Assembly: GCF_011808225.1 (NCBI RefSeq)
Contig: NZ_SOYS01000012.1
Span: 1-64,000, forward strand
DNA: 64,000 nt
Source: Cedecea colo
GTDB lineage: Bacteria; Pseudomonadota; Gammaproteobacteria; Enterobacterales; Enterobacteriaceae
Direction of reading: 5' to 3'
Both the position numbers and the translations under genes were made by a program. Every line of letters starts with the position of its first letter. Position 1 is the first letter of the stretch. The notes below the pieces were generated by a model. The model made no database searches, was not told the DNA's origin, and saw nothing but the letters and a program-made list of their open reading frames with translations. Positions 19,697 through 31,613 of the stretch are shown piece after piece.

Positions 19697-20290
19697 ATGA
19701 CATCTTTATATCTCGCCTCTGGTTCACCGCGTCGCCAGGAGCTTCTCTCCCGGATGGGCGTAGCTTTTGAACGTATCGTGACGGATGTGGAAGAGCAGCG
19801 TCTGAGCCATGAAAGCGCAGAGCAGTACGTCCGACGTCTGGCGCGAGACAAAGCGCTGGCGGGCGTAGCATTGGCCCCACAGGATTTACCGGTGTTGGGC
19901 GCAGACACTATCGTTATTTACAACGGTGAAGTGCTGGAAAAGCCGCGCGATCAAGATCAGGCGGCACAGATGCTACGATTACTCTCCGGACATCAACATC
20001 AGGTTATGACGGCGGTTGCGCTGGCGGACAGTCAGTCGGTGCTCGATTGTCTGGTGATGACAGAAGTGACGTTCCGCAGCTTATCAGAACAGGATATCGC
20101 CGATTACATTGCCAGCGGTGAACCTATGGACAAAGCAGGCGCATACGGCATTCAGGGGCTGGGTGGCTGTTTCGTCAGGAAGATAAATGGCAGTTACCAT
20201 GCCGTTGTCGGCCTGCCGCTGGTAGAAACATATGAACTACTGAGTAATTTTCACGCATTGCGTGGTGGACGAGGAAAAGATGACGGCTGA
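19697..20290 (+). CDS. yhdE: nucleoside triphosphate pyrophosphatase Maf (YhdE)
   Basis: Maf-family house-cleaning enzyme of 197 residues that hydrolyses dTTP, UTP and modified pyrimidine triphosphates. The signature [11 protein letters not shown] is at the N terminus, and LGADTIV and [13 protein letters not shown] are further family motifs. The start at [13 protein letters not shown] has the ribosome site AAGG just upstream; an ATG 20 codons earlier lies inside mreD. It overlaps rng by 11 bp. Confidence 0.96.
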   Translation: MTSLYLASGSPRRQELLSRMGVAFERIVTDVEEQRLSHESAEQYVRRLARDKALAGVALAPQDLPVLGADTIVIYNGEVLEKPRDQDQAAQMLRLLSGHQHQVMTAVALADSQSVLDCLVMTEVTFRSLSEQDIADYIASGEPMDKAGAYGIQGLGGCFVRKINGSYHAVVGLPLVETYELLSNFHALRGGRGKDDG

Positions 20291-21749
20291 ATTACTGGTC
20301 AATGTTACCCCTTCAGAAACGCGGGTAGCCTATATTGACGGCGGAATACTGCAGGAGATCCACATTGAGCGCGAAGCGCGCCGGGGGATCGTAGGGAATA
20401 TCTACAAAGGTCGTGTTAGCCGGGTGCTGCCGGGGATGCAGGCGGCATTTGTAGATATTGGCCTTGATAAGGCAGCGTTTCTTCACGCCTCCGACATCAT
20501 GCCGCACACCGAATGCGTTGCGGGTGAAGAGCGTAAAAACTTCACCGTGCGCGACATCTCCGAGCTGGTCCGCCAGGGTCAGGATCTTATGGTACAAGTG
20601 GTTAAAGACCCGCTGGGTACTAAAGGCGCGCGTCTTACTACGGACATCACGCTTCCTTCCCGTTATCTGGTATTTATGCCGGGCGCCTCGCATGTCGGCG
20701 TTTCTCAACGCATCGAAAGCGAAGAAGAGCGCGATCGTCTGAAACGTGTGGTCAGTACCTGGTGCGATGAGCAGGGCGGATTTATCATCCGTACCGCTGC
20801 TGAAGGCGTATGCGAGGAAGACCTCTCTTCAGACGCCGCTTACCTTAAACGCGTCTGGACTAAAGTCAGCGAGCGTAAAAAGCGCAATAAAACCCGCTGC
20901 CAGCTTTATGGCGAACTTGCGCTGGCGCAGCGCGTACTGCGTGATTTTGCTGACGCAGCGCTGGACAGAATTCGTGTCGATTCCCGTCTGACCTACGACA
21001 TGCTGCTGGAATTTACCGCCGAGTACATGCCGGAAATGCATGCCAAAATCGAACACTACAGCGGTCGCCAGCCGATTTTCGATCTCTTTGACGTCGAAAA
21101 TGAAATTCAGCGGGCGCTTGAGCGCAAGGTTGAGCTGAAGTCCGGCGGCTATCTGGTTATCGATCAAACTGAAGCGATGACCACCGTGGATATCAACACC
21201 GGGGCGTTTGTCGGCCACCGCAACCTTGACGATACTATTTTTAATACCAATATCGAAGCCACACAGGCCATCGCCCGTCAGCTGCGACTGCGTAACCTTG
21301 GCGGCATTATCATCATCGATTTTATCGATATGAGTAATGAAGACCATCGGCGTCGCGTCCTGCACTCGCTGGAACAGGCGCTGAACAAAGATCGCGTGAA
21401 AACCAGCGTGAATGGCTTCTCGCAGCTTGGTCTGGTAGAGATGACCCGCAAGCGTACTCGTGAAAGCGTGGAGCACGTGCTGTGCGCAGGCTGTCCAACG
21501 TGCCACGGGCGCGGCACGGTGAAAACTGTGGAAACGGTTTGCTATGAAATTATGCGCGAAATCGTGCGTGTTCATCATGCTTATGATTCCGACCGCTTCC
21601 TGGTTTATGCATCCCCGGCGGTTGGCGAAGCGCTGAAAAGCGAAGAATCTCACGCGCTGGCAGAGGTAGAAATTTTTGTCGGCAAGCAGGTAAAAGTGCA
21701 GATCGAGCCGCTCTATAATCAGGAGCAGTTCGACGTCGTTATGATGTAA
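20280..21749 (+). CDS. rng: ribonuclease G
   Basis: Endoribonuclease of 489 residues, a paralogue of the RNase E catalytic half. It matures the 5' end of 16S rRNA and cleaves some mRNAs. The S1 domain (about 35-125), the DNase-I-like domain with [14 protein letters not shown], and the zinc-link motif CPTCHGRG are visible. The start is at [15 protein letters not shown]; an ATG six codons earlier is not supported by family length. It overlaps the end of maf by 11 bp. Confidence 0.98.
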   Translation: MTAELLVNVTPSETRVAYIDGGILQEIHIEREARRGIVGNIYKGRVSRVLPGMQAAFVDIGLDKAAFLHASDIMPHTECVAGEERKNFTVRDISELVRQGQDLMVQVVKDPLGTKGARLTTDITLPSRYLVFMPGASHVGVSQRIESEEERDRLKRVVSTWCDEQGGFIIRTAAEGVCEEDLSSDAAYLKRVWTKVSERKKRNKTRCQLYGELALAQRVLRDFADAALDRIRVDSRLTYDMLLEFTAEYMPEMHAKIEHYSGRQPIFDLFDVENEIQRALERKVELKSGGYLVIDQTEAMTTVDINTGAFVGHRNLDDTIFNTNIEATQAIARQLRLRNLGGIIIIDFIDMSNEDHRRRVLHSLEQALNKDRVKTSVNGFSQLGLVEMTRKRTRESVEHVLCAGCPTCHGRGTVKTVETVCYEIMREIVRVHHAYDSDRFLVYASPAVGEALKSEESHALAEVEIFVGKQVKVQIEPLYNQEQFDVVMM

Positions 21750-21808
21750 CCCGGGTACGGGTTGTACTTTTTGAAGCACCGAGCCGTGAGGCTGACAAGG
21801 AGAGAGAT

Positions 21809-24800
21809 GTGAGGCGACTGCCCGGCATTCTGCTGCTCACAGGCGCAACGCTGATTGTTATCGCCGCACTGCTGGTGAGCGGTATGCGGCTCCTTTTGCC
21901 GCACCTTAATGCCTGGCGCCCGGCATTGCTGGAAAAGATTGAAGCTATGACGGGCACGCCGGTGGATGCCAGCCAGATTCAGGCAAGCTGGCAGAACTTC
22001 GGCCCCACGCTTGACGTGCGTGACATCAACGCCGGCCTGAAGGACGGCGGCGAGTTGAGCATTAAACGCGTTACGCTGGCGCTGGATATCTGGCAAAGCC
22101 TGCTTCATGCTCGCTGGCAGTTCCGCGATCTCACCTTTTATCAACTGCGCATGCGCACCAATACCCCGCTCAGCCAGAACCGCGGCGACGGCCAGCTCGA
22201 ATCGGGCAAAATCAACGATCTCTTTTTGCGGCAGTTCGATCATTTCGATCTGCGCGACAGCTCCCTTAGCTTTCTTACTCTCTCCGGCCAGCGCGCCGAA
22301 CTTGCCATTCCCCAACTGACCTGGCTGAACTCTAAAAATCGTCACCGTGCCGAAGGCCAGGTGAGCCTATCAAGCTTTACGGGCCAGCATGGCCTGGCAA
22401 ACGTCAGGATGGATCTGCGTGATGACGATGGCATTCTCAATACCGGCAAGGTATGGCTGCAGGCCGATCGCGTTGACGTTAAGCCCTGGCTGGGCCACTG
22501 GATGCAGAACAACGTCGATTTGCAGGACGCTGAGTTTAGCCTTGAAGCATGGATGGAAATTAAAGGCGGAGACATTGCGGGCGGCGATATCTGGCTTAAA
22601 CAGGGTGGGGCAAGCTGGAAAGGAGACCAGGCAGACCATCATTTATCGGTTGATAACTTAGTGGCCCGTGTGAATCGTTCCGCGACGGGCTGGGACCTTG
22701 CGATCCCTTCGACCAACATCACGCTTGATGATAAAACCTGGCCGAAAGGTTCCCTGAGCCTGGCGTGGCTCTACCCGCAGGATGTCGGCGGCAAAGCGAA
22801 CAAACGCAGCGAAGAACTGCGCGTGCGAGCAACCAATATGGAACTGGAGAGTTTCTACGGCCTGCTGCCGATTGCGGCCAAAATTTCGCCCGATTTGGGC
22901 GAAATCTGGAACGCCCTGAAACCACGCGGGCATATTGATGTGCTGGCGGTGGATATCCCGCTGCAGCAAACCGAAAAAACGCGCATGCAGGGGCGCTGGA
23001 AGGATGTCAGCTGGGATCAATGGAAGATGCTGCCGGGCGCCGAGCATTTTTCCGGATCGATTACCGGCAGCGTGGAACACGGTCAGCTTAACGCTCAGAT
23101 AACCGATGCAACAATGCCGTATAAGACGGTATTCCGCGCTCCGCTGGAAGTTGAAAGAGGCGTAGCCTCGCTTGAATGGCGGAAAAATGCCGCAGGTTTC
23201 CAGCTTGATGGTAAAGATCTGGATGTGAAAGCTCGTTCGGTCCGGGCGCGCGGCGATTTCCGCTACTTTCAGCCTTCCGGGGGCGAGCCCTGGCTGAGCA
23301 TTCTGGCTGGCATCAACACTGATAATGGCGCAGATGCCTGGCGCTACTTCCCTGAAAACCTGATGGGCAAAGCGCTGGTCGACTATCTGAGCGGAGCCAT
23401 TCAGGGCGGGCAGGCAGAAAATGCCACCCTGGTTTACGGCGGTAACCCGCATCTGTTCCCTTATAAGCACAACGAAGGGCAGTTTGAAGTTCTGGTTCCG
23501 CTGCGCAATGCCACATTTGCTTTCCAGCGGGACTGGCCCGCGCTGGAAAATCTGAATATAGAGCTGGATTTCATCAACGATGGCCTGTGGATGAAGAGCG
23601 ATGAGGTGAAACTTGGCGGCGTTACCGGTCGTAATCTCAGCGCCATTATCCCCGATTATTCCAAAGAAAAGCTGCTGATTGATGCGGATATCTTTGGGCC
23701 AGGGAGCGCCGTCGGGCCGTACTTTAAAGAAACGCCGCTTGAAGATTCGCTGGCCGCCGCCCTCGATGAACTTCAGATTGGCGGCGATGTGAATGCTCGC
23801 TTACATCTTGATATTCCGCTGGACGGCAAGATGACAACGGCGAAAGGCGACGTGGTGCTTAACAACAATACGCTGCTGATAAAACCGCTCTCCAGCACCC
23901 TGAAAAATCTGAGCGGTAAGTTCAGCTTTGTAAATGGCGATCTGCAAAGCGAGCCGCTGCGGGCGACCTGGTTTAATCAGCCAATGAATATTGATTTTAC
24001 TACTAAAACTGGCGAAAAAGATTATCAGATTGGCGTGAATCTGAACGGCGACTGGCAGCCCAATAAAATGGGTGTATTACCGGAACAGGTGAACAAGGCG
24101 CTGAGCGGCAGCGCGGCATGGAAAAGCGTGGTGGGCATAACGCTGCCTTATCGCGGTAGCGCCAGCTACAACATTGACCTGGACGCGGATCTGAAGAATG
24201 TGAGTAGTCACTTACCTGTGCCAGCAAATAAGTCTGCCGGGCAACCGCTGCCGTTAAAGGTTGCCGTGAAGGGCAATCTTTACAGCTTTAATCTGACGGG
24301 CAACGCCGGGGAAACCAATCGTTTTTCCAGCCGCTGGCTACTTAACAAAAAACTGACGCTCGAGCGCGCTATCTGGGCGACGGATAGCCATACCATTCCC
24401 CCTCTGCCTGAGCAACCGGGGCTGGAGTTAGACCTGCCGGCTATGGATGGCGCGCAGTGGCTGGCCTTATTCAGCCAGGGCGCCGCTACGGGCGTTGGCG
24501 ATGCGGCAGTTTTCCCGTCCGATATTACGCTCAGAACGCCTTCTTTAACGCTTGCCGGGCAGCAGTGGAACAACCTCAGCCTGGTTTCGCGTGCCACACC
24601 AAACGGTACTCAGGTTAATGCTCAGGGTCGTGAAATTAACGCAACGCTGAATATGCCTGATAACGCACCATGGCAGGCCGCGATCAAATACCTTTATTTC
24701 AATCCTGACTGGAGCGTGGCGACTACATCGTCCGCCCCGCCGAGCGGCACATCACTTGCGCCAGTTCAGGACACAATCAGTTTCCGCGGCTGGCCTGATG

Positions 24801-25618
24801 TACAACTGCGCTGCGTCGAGTGCTGGCTGTGGGGGCAAAAATATGGCCGCGTTGACGGCGACATAGCTATCAAAGGCGACACCCTGGCGCTCAGCAATGC
24901 GCTGGTCGATACCGGCTTTGCACGCCTGACCGGCGAGGGTGAATGGGTGAACAGCCCGACGGAAATGCGCACTTCCCTGAAAGGTAAGCTGAAAGCCAAC
25001 AAGCTGGATGCGGCCACTAACTTCTTCGGCGTGAAAACCCCGATTCAGGGCTCCTCCTTCGATGCGGATTATGATTTACACTGGCGCGATGTGCCCTGGA
25101 GACCGCAGGAAGCCTCGCTGAACGGCATTCTGCATTCCCGGCTGGGTAAAGGACAAATTGCCGAACTGGGCACAGGGCATGCGGGCCAGCTGCTGCGACT
25201 GGTGAGCTTTGATGCGCTGATGCGCAAGCTGCGTTTCGACTTCAGCGATACCTTTGGCGACGGCTTCTACTTCGACTCTATCCGCAGCACGGCGTGGATA
25301 AAAGACGGAATATTGCATACCGATGACACGCTGGTGGACGGGCTGGAAGCAGATATTGCTATGAAAGGCTCGGTGGACCTGGTCGCTCGTCGGCTCGACA
25401 TGGAAGCCGTGGTCGCCCCGGAAATTTCCGCGACGGTTGGCGTTGCGGCAGCCTTTGTGGTCAACCCTATTGTAGGCGCCGCGGTATTTGCCGCCAGCAA
25501 GGTGCTTGGGCCTTTGTGGAGTAAAATCTCCGTCCTGCGCTATCACATCACCGGCCCGGTAGATAATCCGCAAATCAACGAAGTGCTGCGCCAGCCGCGC
25601 GTGAACAAAGTTAAGTGA
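21809..25618 (+). CDS. yhdP: AsmA-like envelope protein YhdP
   Basis: Large protein of 1269 residues. One N-terminal membrane anchor (about 8-30) is followed by a long periplasmic repeat-rich domain of the AsmA/TamB type. With TamB and YdbH it is implicated in phospholipid transport to the outer membrane in E. coli. The start codon is GTG, 8 bp after a strong AAGGAG. A short hydrophobic AAA-rich patch (VGVAAAFVVNPIVGAAVFAA) lies near the C terminus. It is intact and follows rng by 59 bp. Confidence 0.96.
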   Translation: MRRLPGILLLTGATLIVIAALLVSGMRLLLPHLNAWRPALLEKIEAMTGTPVDASQIQASWQNFGPTLDVRDINAGLKDGGELSIKRVTLALDIWQSLLHARWQFRDLTFYQLRMRTNTPLSQNRGDGQLESGKINDLFLRQFDHFDLRDSSLSFLTLSGQRAELAIPQLTWLNSKNRHRAEGQVSLSSFTGQHGLANVRMDLRDDDGILNTGKVWLQADRVDVKPWLGHWMQNNVDLQDAEFSLEAWMEIKGGDIAGGDIWLKQGGASWKGDQADHHLSVDNLVARVNRSATGWDLAIPSTNITLDDKTWPKGSLSLAWLYPQDVGGKANKRSEELRVRATNMELESFYGLLPIAAKISPDLGEIWNALKPRGHIDVLAVDIPLQQTEKTRMQGRWKDVSWDQWKMLPGAEHFSGSITGSVEHGQLNAQITDATMPYKTVFRAPLEVERGVASLEWRKNAAGFQLDGKDLDVKARSVRARGDFRYFQPSGGEPWLSILAGINTDNGADAWRYFPENLMGKALVDYLSGAIQGGQAENATLVYGGNPHLFPYKHNEGQFEVLVPLRNATFAFQRDWPALENLNIELDFINDGLWMKSDEVKLGGVTGRNLSAIIPDYSKEKLLIDADIFGPGSAVGPYFKETPLEDSLAAALDELQIGGDVNARLHLDIPLDGKMTTAKGDVVLNNNTLLIKPLSSTLKNLSGKFSFVNGDLQSEPLRATWFNQPMNIDFTTKTGEKDYQIGVNLNGDWQPNKMGVLPEQVNKALSGSAAWKSVVGITLPYRGSASYNIDLDADLKNVSSHLPVPANKSAGQPLPLKVAVKGNLYSFNLTGNAGETNRFSSRWLLNKKLTLERAIWATDSHTIPPLPEQPGLELDLPAMDGAQWLALFSQGAATGVGDAAVFPSDITLRTPSLTLAGQQWNNLSLVSRATPNGTQVNAQGREINATLNMPDNAPWQAAIKYLYFNPDWSVATTSSAPPSGTSLAPVQDTISFRGWPDVQLRCVECWLWGQKYGRVDGDIAIKGDTLALSNALVDTGFARLTGEGEWVNSPTEMRTSLKGKLKANKLDAATNFFGVKTPIQGSSFDADYDLHWRDVPWRPQEASLNGILHSRLGKGQIAELGTGHAGQLLRLVSFDALMRKLRFDFSDTFGDGFYFDSIRSTAWIKDGILHTDDTLVDGLEADIAMKGSVDLVARRLDMEAVVAPEISATVGVAAAFVVNPIVGAAVFAASKVLGPLWSKISVLRYHITGPVDNPQINEVLRQPRVNKVK

Positions 25619-25673
25619 TTTGACGCGGGCAGTTAATTGCCGCAAGCTCAATAGATAAACCCAATCGGTATGA

Positions 25674-27137
<1,464 letters not shown>

Positions 27138-27143
27138 AACTAA

Positions 27144-27166
27144 ACGGCCGGGATAACCCCGGCCGT
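27144..27166 (+). terminator. hairpin after tldD
   Basis: GGCCGGG-ATAA-CCCCGGCC forms a strong stem 6 bp after the tldD stop codon. No good T run follows, so it may act as an RNA-stabilising end or a weak terminator. Confidence 0.55.
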
Positions 27167-27211
27167 AGTCTGATGCTGTTAAAATCCTGAAATATGTTAT
27201 CCGGAAAATTA

Positions 27212-27284
27212 GCTGCAAAATCAAAGGATTGGTTTCGGCTGTTAATCACAAAGAAAGAAAAATCATGCTTTCTTTCTTTGTCAG
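27212..27284 (-). repeat. 73-bp palindromic intergenic repeat, copy B
   Basis: On the minus strand this element starts CTGACAAAGAAAGAAAG, pairs with TTTTTCTTTCTTTGT, and continues GATTAACAGCCGAAACCAAT. It is the same 73-bp design as 10212-10284 in the other orientation. It ends 3 bp short of the aaeR stop codon, between the convergent genes tldD and aaeR, and its hairpin may also end the tldD or aaeR transcripts. Confidence 0.75.
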
Positions 27285-27287
27285 CAG

Positions 27288-28235
27288 CTAACTCCGGCTG
27301 TTTTCTATCCCACGTCCGTTACTTTCCCGCACGCCCTGGTACAGCTGTGCCACCTTCACAAAGTATTCTGTCAGGTAGTTAATACACACCTGCACCTTCA
27401 ACGGCAGCTTGTCCTTTTCGGTATAGAGCGCGTAGACCGGGCGCGGATCCGACTGGTAGCGAGGGAATAAGATCTCCAGCTCACCGCTGTTGATCTCATC
27501 GATCACCCACATCAGCGGCACGTAGGCGATCCCGGCCCCGGCTTTCAGCCAGCGTGAAAGCGTCATCGGATCGTTGGTGACGAAGCGTCCCTGCGGGATC
27601 ATCTTCGTGGAAATGCCTTCAGGGGCGATGAGTTCAAATTCGTTGTCGGGCCGTACGCTGTATTCCAGCCACGAATGGTTTGCCAGATCGGCCGGTTTTT
27701 CCGGTATGCCATTTTGCTGGAGGTAGCTTTTCGAGGCGCAAATAACCATTGGCATCGATCCGAGCCGTTTTGAAAACAGGCTGGAGTCCTGGAGCGCACC
27801 CACGCGAATCACCACGTCGAGACCATCCGCAATCAAATCCGGGGCAGGAATGCCGGTCACCAGGTTAACCTTGAGTCCCGGGTACTCTTTAAGCATATCT
27901 GCGGTCATGTTTGCGAGCACATTCTGTGCCATGGTTGAAGAACTGCCGATGCGTAGCGTGCCAATAGGCGTATTGTTGAAGGCGTAAAGTTGCTCGTGCA
28001 CTTCCTGGACTTCATGTAACATCTTGCGGCAGCCGAGATAGTAAATCTTACCCGCTTCGGTAAGGCCAATGCTGCGGGTGCTGCGGTTCAACAGCTTTAC
28101 CTGCAGTTCGTCCTCAAGCTTTGAAACCGTCTGGCTGATGGACGATACGCTCATCTGCAGTTGCCTTGCGGCAGCGGTGAAAGAGCCGAGATCGACCACT
28201 TTGGCAAAAACCGACATGCGCTTAAGTCTTTCCAT
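27288..28235 (-). CDS. aaeR: LysR-family regulator AaeR
   Basis: LysR-type transcription factor of 315 residues. It has an N-terminal winged helix (GSFTAAARQLQMSVSSISQTVS, about 17-38, read in two parts) and a C-terminal ligand-binding domain. It is divergent from aaeXAB, and in E. coli AaeR (QseA-related) activates that efflux operon in response to hydroxylated aromatic acids. The shared 182-bp region holds candidate operators at 28286-28316. Confidence 0.93.
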   Translation of the reverse strand: MERLKRMSVFAKVVDLGSFTAAARQLQMSVSSISQTVSKLEDELQVKLLNRSTRSIGLTEAGKIYYLGCRKMLHEVQEVHEQLYAFNNTPIGTLRIGSSSTMAQNVLANMTADMLKEYPGLKVNLVTGIPAPDLIADGLDVVIRVGALQDSSLFSKRLGSMPMVICASKSYLQQNGIPEKPADLANHSWLEYSVRPDNEFELIAPEGISTKMIPQGRFVTNDPMTLSRWLKAGAGIAYVPLMWVIDEINSGELEILFPRYQSDPRPVYALYTEKDKLPLKVQVCINYLTEYFVKVAQLYQGVRESNGRGIENSRS

Positions 28236-28253
28236 TGTTCACTCTGAGTTAAA

Positions 28254-28269
28254 AGTGATTTAGATCACA
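28254..28269. promoter_or_regulatory. CRP-like site between aaeR and aaeXAB
   Basis: AGTGA TTTAGA TCACA matches nine of ten positions of the CRP consensus. It lies 19 bp upstream of the aaeR start codon and about 150 bp before aaeX. Its symmetric core GTGAT-ttag-ATCAC also resembles an FNR-type site, but the flanks favour CRP. Confidence 0.55.
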
Positions 28270-28285
28270 TATTATAGATAACAAG

Positions 28286-28316
28286 GTAACAGTTACGTTA
28301 ATATATTATTATTAAC
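28286..28316. promoter_or_regulatory. adjacent palindromes, candidate AaeR operator
   Basis: Two dyads lie end to end: GTAACAGTTAC (28286-28296), and an AT-rich one running from GTTAAT to ATTAAC (28297-28316). LysR proteins bind imperfect T-N11-A dyads in such divergent spacers, so these are candidate AaeR sites. Assignment is by position only. Confidence 0.45.
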
Positions 28317-28417
28317 ACAGTCCAAACCGCGTTCTTATCTGCCGTTCCCGGCAATCCTTTAGTCGCGGATAACCGTCCGGGGCCCGTGTCGCCTGCACTG
28401 TCTTTAACAAGGTTAAC

Positions 28418-28621
28418 ATGAGTTTATTTCCAGTTATCGTGGTATTCGGTCTTTCCTTTCCACCGATATTCTTTGAGCTGATCGTTTCACTGGCGGCTTT
28501 CTGGCTGGTGCGCCGTTTGCTTACCCCAACGGGTATCTATGATTTTGTCTGGCATCCGGCATTATTCAATACAGCGCTCTATTGCTGCCTGTTTTATCTC
28601 GTCTCGCAGCTGTTTGTTTGA
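28418..28621 (+). CDS. aaeX: small membrane protein AaeX
   Basis: Inner-membrane protein of 67 residues with two hydrophobic segments (about 4-30 and 45-65), first gene of aaeXAB. The start is preceded by AAGG at good distance. The family (DUF1656) is found next to aromatic-acid efflux genes; its own role is unknown. aaeA begins 7 bp after its stop. Confidence 0.93.
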   Translation: MSLFPVIVVFGLSFPPIFFELIVSLAAFWLVRRLLTPTGIYDFVWHPALFNTALYCCLFYLVSQLFV

Positions 28622-28628
28622 GGTTGAT

Positions 28629-29561
28629 GTGAAAACACTTACAAGAAAAATGACCCGTACCGCCATCACGCTAATTCTGGTGCTGCTGGCTTTCATCGCT
28701 ATCTTCCGCGCCTGGGTGTTTTACACCGAGTCGCCCTGGACGCGTGACGCCCGCTTTACTGCGGACGTTGTCGCAATAGCTCCTGACGTTTCCGGGCTGA
28801 TTACTGCCGTAAACGTGCATGACAACCAGTTAGTTAAAAAAGACCAGGTGCTGTTTACTATCGATCAGCCGCGCTATCAAAAGGCGCTGGAAGAGGCGCA
28901 GGCAGACGTTGCCTATTATGAAGCGCTGGCGAGTGAAAAACGCCGTGAAGCCGGACGCCGTAACAAGCTTGGCATTCAGGCGATGTCGCGCGAAGAGATC
29001 GATCAATCGAACAACGAGCTGCAAACCGTGCTGCACCAGCTTGCAAAAGCTGAAGCAACGCGCGACCTGGCGCAGCTTGACCTGCAACGTACCGTTGTTC
29101 GCGCCCCGGCGGATGGCTGGGTGACCAACCTGAACGTGCACGGCGGCGAATTTATTACCCGTGGTTCAACGGTGGTGGCGCTGGTGAAACAGCATTCTTT
29201 CTACATTCTTGCCTATATGGAGGAGACCAAGCTTGAAGGGATCCGTCCAGGATATCGCGTGCAAATAACGCCGCTGGGCAGTAACCGTATATTACGCGGC
29301 ACCGTGGATAGCATCTCAGCCGGTGTCACTAACGCCAGCAGCACCAGCGATACAAAAGGCATGGCCACCGTGGATTCCAACCTGGAATGGGTGCGCCTCG
29401 CACAGCGCGTGCCGGTACGTATTCGTCTGGATGAGCAACAGGGTAACCTGTATCCGGCAGGCACCACGGCGACGGTCGTCGTCACCGGTGAGAAAGATCG
29501 CGATACCGAGCACGACTCCGCATTTATGAAATTCATGCATCGCCTGCGTGAGTTCGGGTAA
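28629..29561 (+). CDS. aaeA: aromatic acid efflux periplasmic adaptor AaeA
   Basis: Membrane fusion protein of 310 residues joining AaeB to the outer membrane for export of p-hydroxybenzoate and similar acids. It has one N-terminal membrane anchor (about 11-30), then a biotinyl-lipoyl-like domain ([18 protein letters not shown]), a coiled-coil hairpin, and a second lipoyl half ([13 protein letters not shown]). The start is GTG ([11 protein letters not shown]), matching the E. coli length. A longer reading frame upstream overlaps aaeX and is not used. Confidence 0.95.
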   Translation: MKTLTRKMTRTAITLILVLLAFIAIFRAWVFYTESPWTRDARFTADVVAIAPDVSGLITAVNVHDNQLVKKDQVLFTIDQPRYQKALEEAQADVAYYEALASEKRREAGRRNKLGIQAMSREEIDQSNNELQTVLHQLAKAEATRDLAQLDLQRTVVRAPADGWVTNLNVHGGEFITRGSTVVALVKQHSFYILAYMEETKLEGIRPGYRVQITPLGSNRILRGTVDSISAGVTNASSTSDTKGMATVDSNLEWVRLAQRVPVRIRLDEQQGNLYPAGTTATVVVTGEKDRDTEHDSAFMKFMHRLREFG

Positions 29562-29572
29562 GACCGGCGGCT

Positions 29573-31534
29573 ATGTATTCTATTTCCCGACTGCACCTGC
29601 GCTTTGCGTTCAAGCTGGCGTTTGCCATCGTGCTGGCGCTGTTTGTGGGTTTCCACTTTCAGCTCGAAACGCCGCGCTGGGCCGTATTAACCGCGGCGAT
29701 TGTGGCTGCCGGTCCCGCGTTTGCGGCGGGCGGTGAGCCATACTCAGGCGCTATCCGTTATCGCGGTATGCTGCGTATCATCGGTACGTTTATCGGTTGT
29801 GTCGCGGCGCTACTCATTATCACGTCGATGATTCGCGCGCCGGTTGTGATGCTGCTGGTGTGCTGCATCTGGGCCGGCTTTTGTACCTGGATTTCTTCGC
29901 TGGTCAAAGTAGAGAATTCTTACGCCTGGGGCTTAGCCGGCTACACGGCGCTGATCATTGTTATCACTATTCAGATGGACCCGGTCACTACGCCGCAATT
30001 TGCCATTGAGCGCTGTAGCGAAATCGTTATTGGCATCGTCTGCGCTATCCTTGCGGATTTACTCTTTTCCCCGCGTTCTGTTAAACAGGAGATTGATCGT
30101 GAGCTGGACAGTCTGCTGGTGGATCACTATCGGCTGATGCAGCTTTGTGTTGCTCACGGCGATAAAGCAGAGGTCGATAAAGCCTGGAGCAGCATGCTGC
30201 GGCGCACTACCGCGCTTGCGGGCATGCGCAGCAACCTCAACATCGAATCTGCACGCTGGGGGCAGGCAAACCGCCGCCTGAAGGCGATAAACACGCTCTC
30301 CCTGACGTTGATTACCCAGGCCTGTGAAACGTTTCTGATCCAGAACACGCGCCCTGAATTTGTCTCGCCAGCATTCCGAATGCTGTTTGAAAAGCCGGTA
30401 GAAACCGCGGCGGATGTGCATAAAAAAATGAAGGTGTTAAGACGCATCATCACCTCCTCCGGCGAGAAATACACGCCTGTGACCATCAGTACCTGGGTCG
30501 GTGCCGCGACGCGCTTCCTGCTGTTAAAACACGGTGTGACAAGCAACACCCGTATCAGCGCCGTAGAAGAAGAGATTCTGACTGACGAAGTGGTTATCAA
30601 AGTGCAGTCGGCAGAACGTCACCATGCGATGATTAACTTCTGGCGCACCACCATTTCGTGCCTGCTGGGCAGCCTGTTCTGGCTATGGACCGGCTGGACC
30701 TCCGGCAGCGGAGCGATGGTGATGATTGCCGTCGTAACTTCCCTGGCGATGCGGTTGCCCAATCCGCGCATGGTGTCGCTGGACTTCCTGTACGGCATGC
30801 TGGCCGCGCTGCCGCTTGGCGCACTCTATTTTCTGGTTGTCCTTCCCGCCACTCAGCAAAGCATGCTTTTGCTGTGTATCAGCCTTGCGCTGCTGGGCTT
30901 CTTTATGGGGATAGAAGTGCAAAAGCGACGGCTGGGGTCAATGGGTGCGCTGGCCGGGACGATTAACGTTATCGTGCTGGATAATCCGATGACCTTTCAC
31001 TTCAGCACCTTCCTGGATAGCGCGCTGGGGCAAATTGTCGGCTGCTTCCTGGCGATGATGGTCATTTTACTGGTGCGGGATAACTCCAAAGAGCGTACCG
31101 GGCGCACGCTGCTTAATCAGTTTGTTTCGGCTGCGGTTTCCGCACTGACCACCAATATCAGCCGTCGGAAAGAGAATCATCTGCCGGCGCTTTATCAGCA
31201 GCTTTTCCTGCTGTTGAATACCTTCCCGGGCGATATCGATCGCTTCCGTCTGGCCCTGACGCTTATTATCGCGCACCAAAGATTGCGTGACGCGCCTATA
31301 CCGGTGAATCCCGACTTGTCCGCTTTCCACCGCCAGTTACGCAATACGGCCGACAAAGTGACCTCTGCTGCCGGTGATGACAAGCGGCGTCGTTACTTCG
31401 AACAGCTATTGGGTGAGCTGGACATTTACCAGGAAAAACTCCGTATCTGGGAGGCGCCTTTACAGGTTACCGAGCCGGTGAAAAGGCTGACAGATATGCT
31501 GCACAAGTACCAGCACACGCTGATAGACGCTTAA
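29573..31534 (+). CDS. aaeB: aromatic acid efflux pump AaeB
   Basis: Inner-membrane pump of 653 residues (E. coli 655) of the aromatic acid exporter family. It has two hydrophobic blocks (about 10-165 and 355-500), each followed by a cytoplasmic helical domain. It works with AaeA as a relief valve for hydroxylated aromatic acids. It begins 11 bp after aaeA and ends the operon before a clear terminator. Confidence 0.95.
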   Translation: MYSISRLHLRFAFKLAFAIVLALFVGFHFQLETPRWAVLTAAIVAAGPAFAAGGEPYSGAIRYRGMLRIIGTFIGCVAALLIITSMIRAPVVMLLVCCIWAGFCTWISSLVKVENSYAWGLAGYTALIIVITIQMDPVTTPQFAIERCSEIVIGIVCAILADLLFSPRSVKQEIDRELDSLLVDHYRLMQLCVAHGDKAEVDKAWSSMLRRTTALAGMRSNLNIESARWGQANRRLKAINTLSLTLITQACETFLIQNTRPEFVSPAFRMLFEKPVETAADVHKKMKVLRRIITSSGEKYTPVTISTWVGAATRFLLLKHGVTSNTRISAVEEEILTDEVVIKVQSAERHHAMINFWRTTISCLLGSLFWLWTGWTSGSGAMVMIAVVTSLAMRLPNPRMVSLDFLYGMLAALPLGALYFLVVLPATQQSMLLLCISLALLGFFMGIEVQKRRLGSMGALAGTINVIVLDNPMTFHFSTFLDSALGQIVGCFLAMMVILLVRDNSKERTGRTLLNQFVSAAVSALTTNISRRKENHLPALYQQLFLLLNTFPGDIDRFRLALTLIIAHQRLRDAPIPVNPDLSAFHRQLRNTADKVTSAAGDDKRRRYFEQLLGELDIYQEKLRIWEAPLQVTEPVKRLTDMLHKYQHTLIDA

Positions 31535-31546
31535 TCAGCACCTCAG

Positions 31547-31573
31547 AGCCGACGCCATGCGTCGGCTTTTTTA
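31547..31573 (+). terminator. terminator of aaeXAB
   Basis: AGCCGACGC-CAT-GCGTCGGCT followed by six T residues, starting about 12 bp after aaeB: a textbook factor-independent terminator. It separates the efflux operon from the dehydrogenase gene that follows. Confidence 0.93.
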
Positions 31574-31613
31574 TATCTATACTTACCCGATGTGCAATGC
31601 GTAACAGGAGAAA

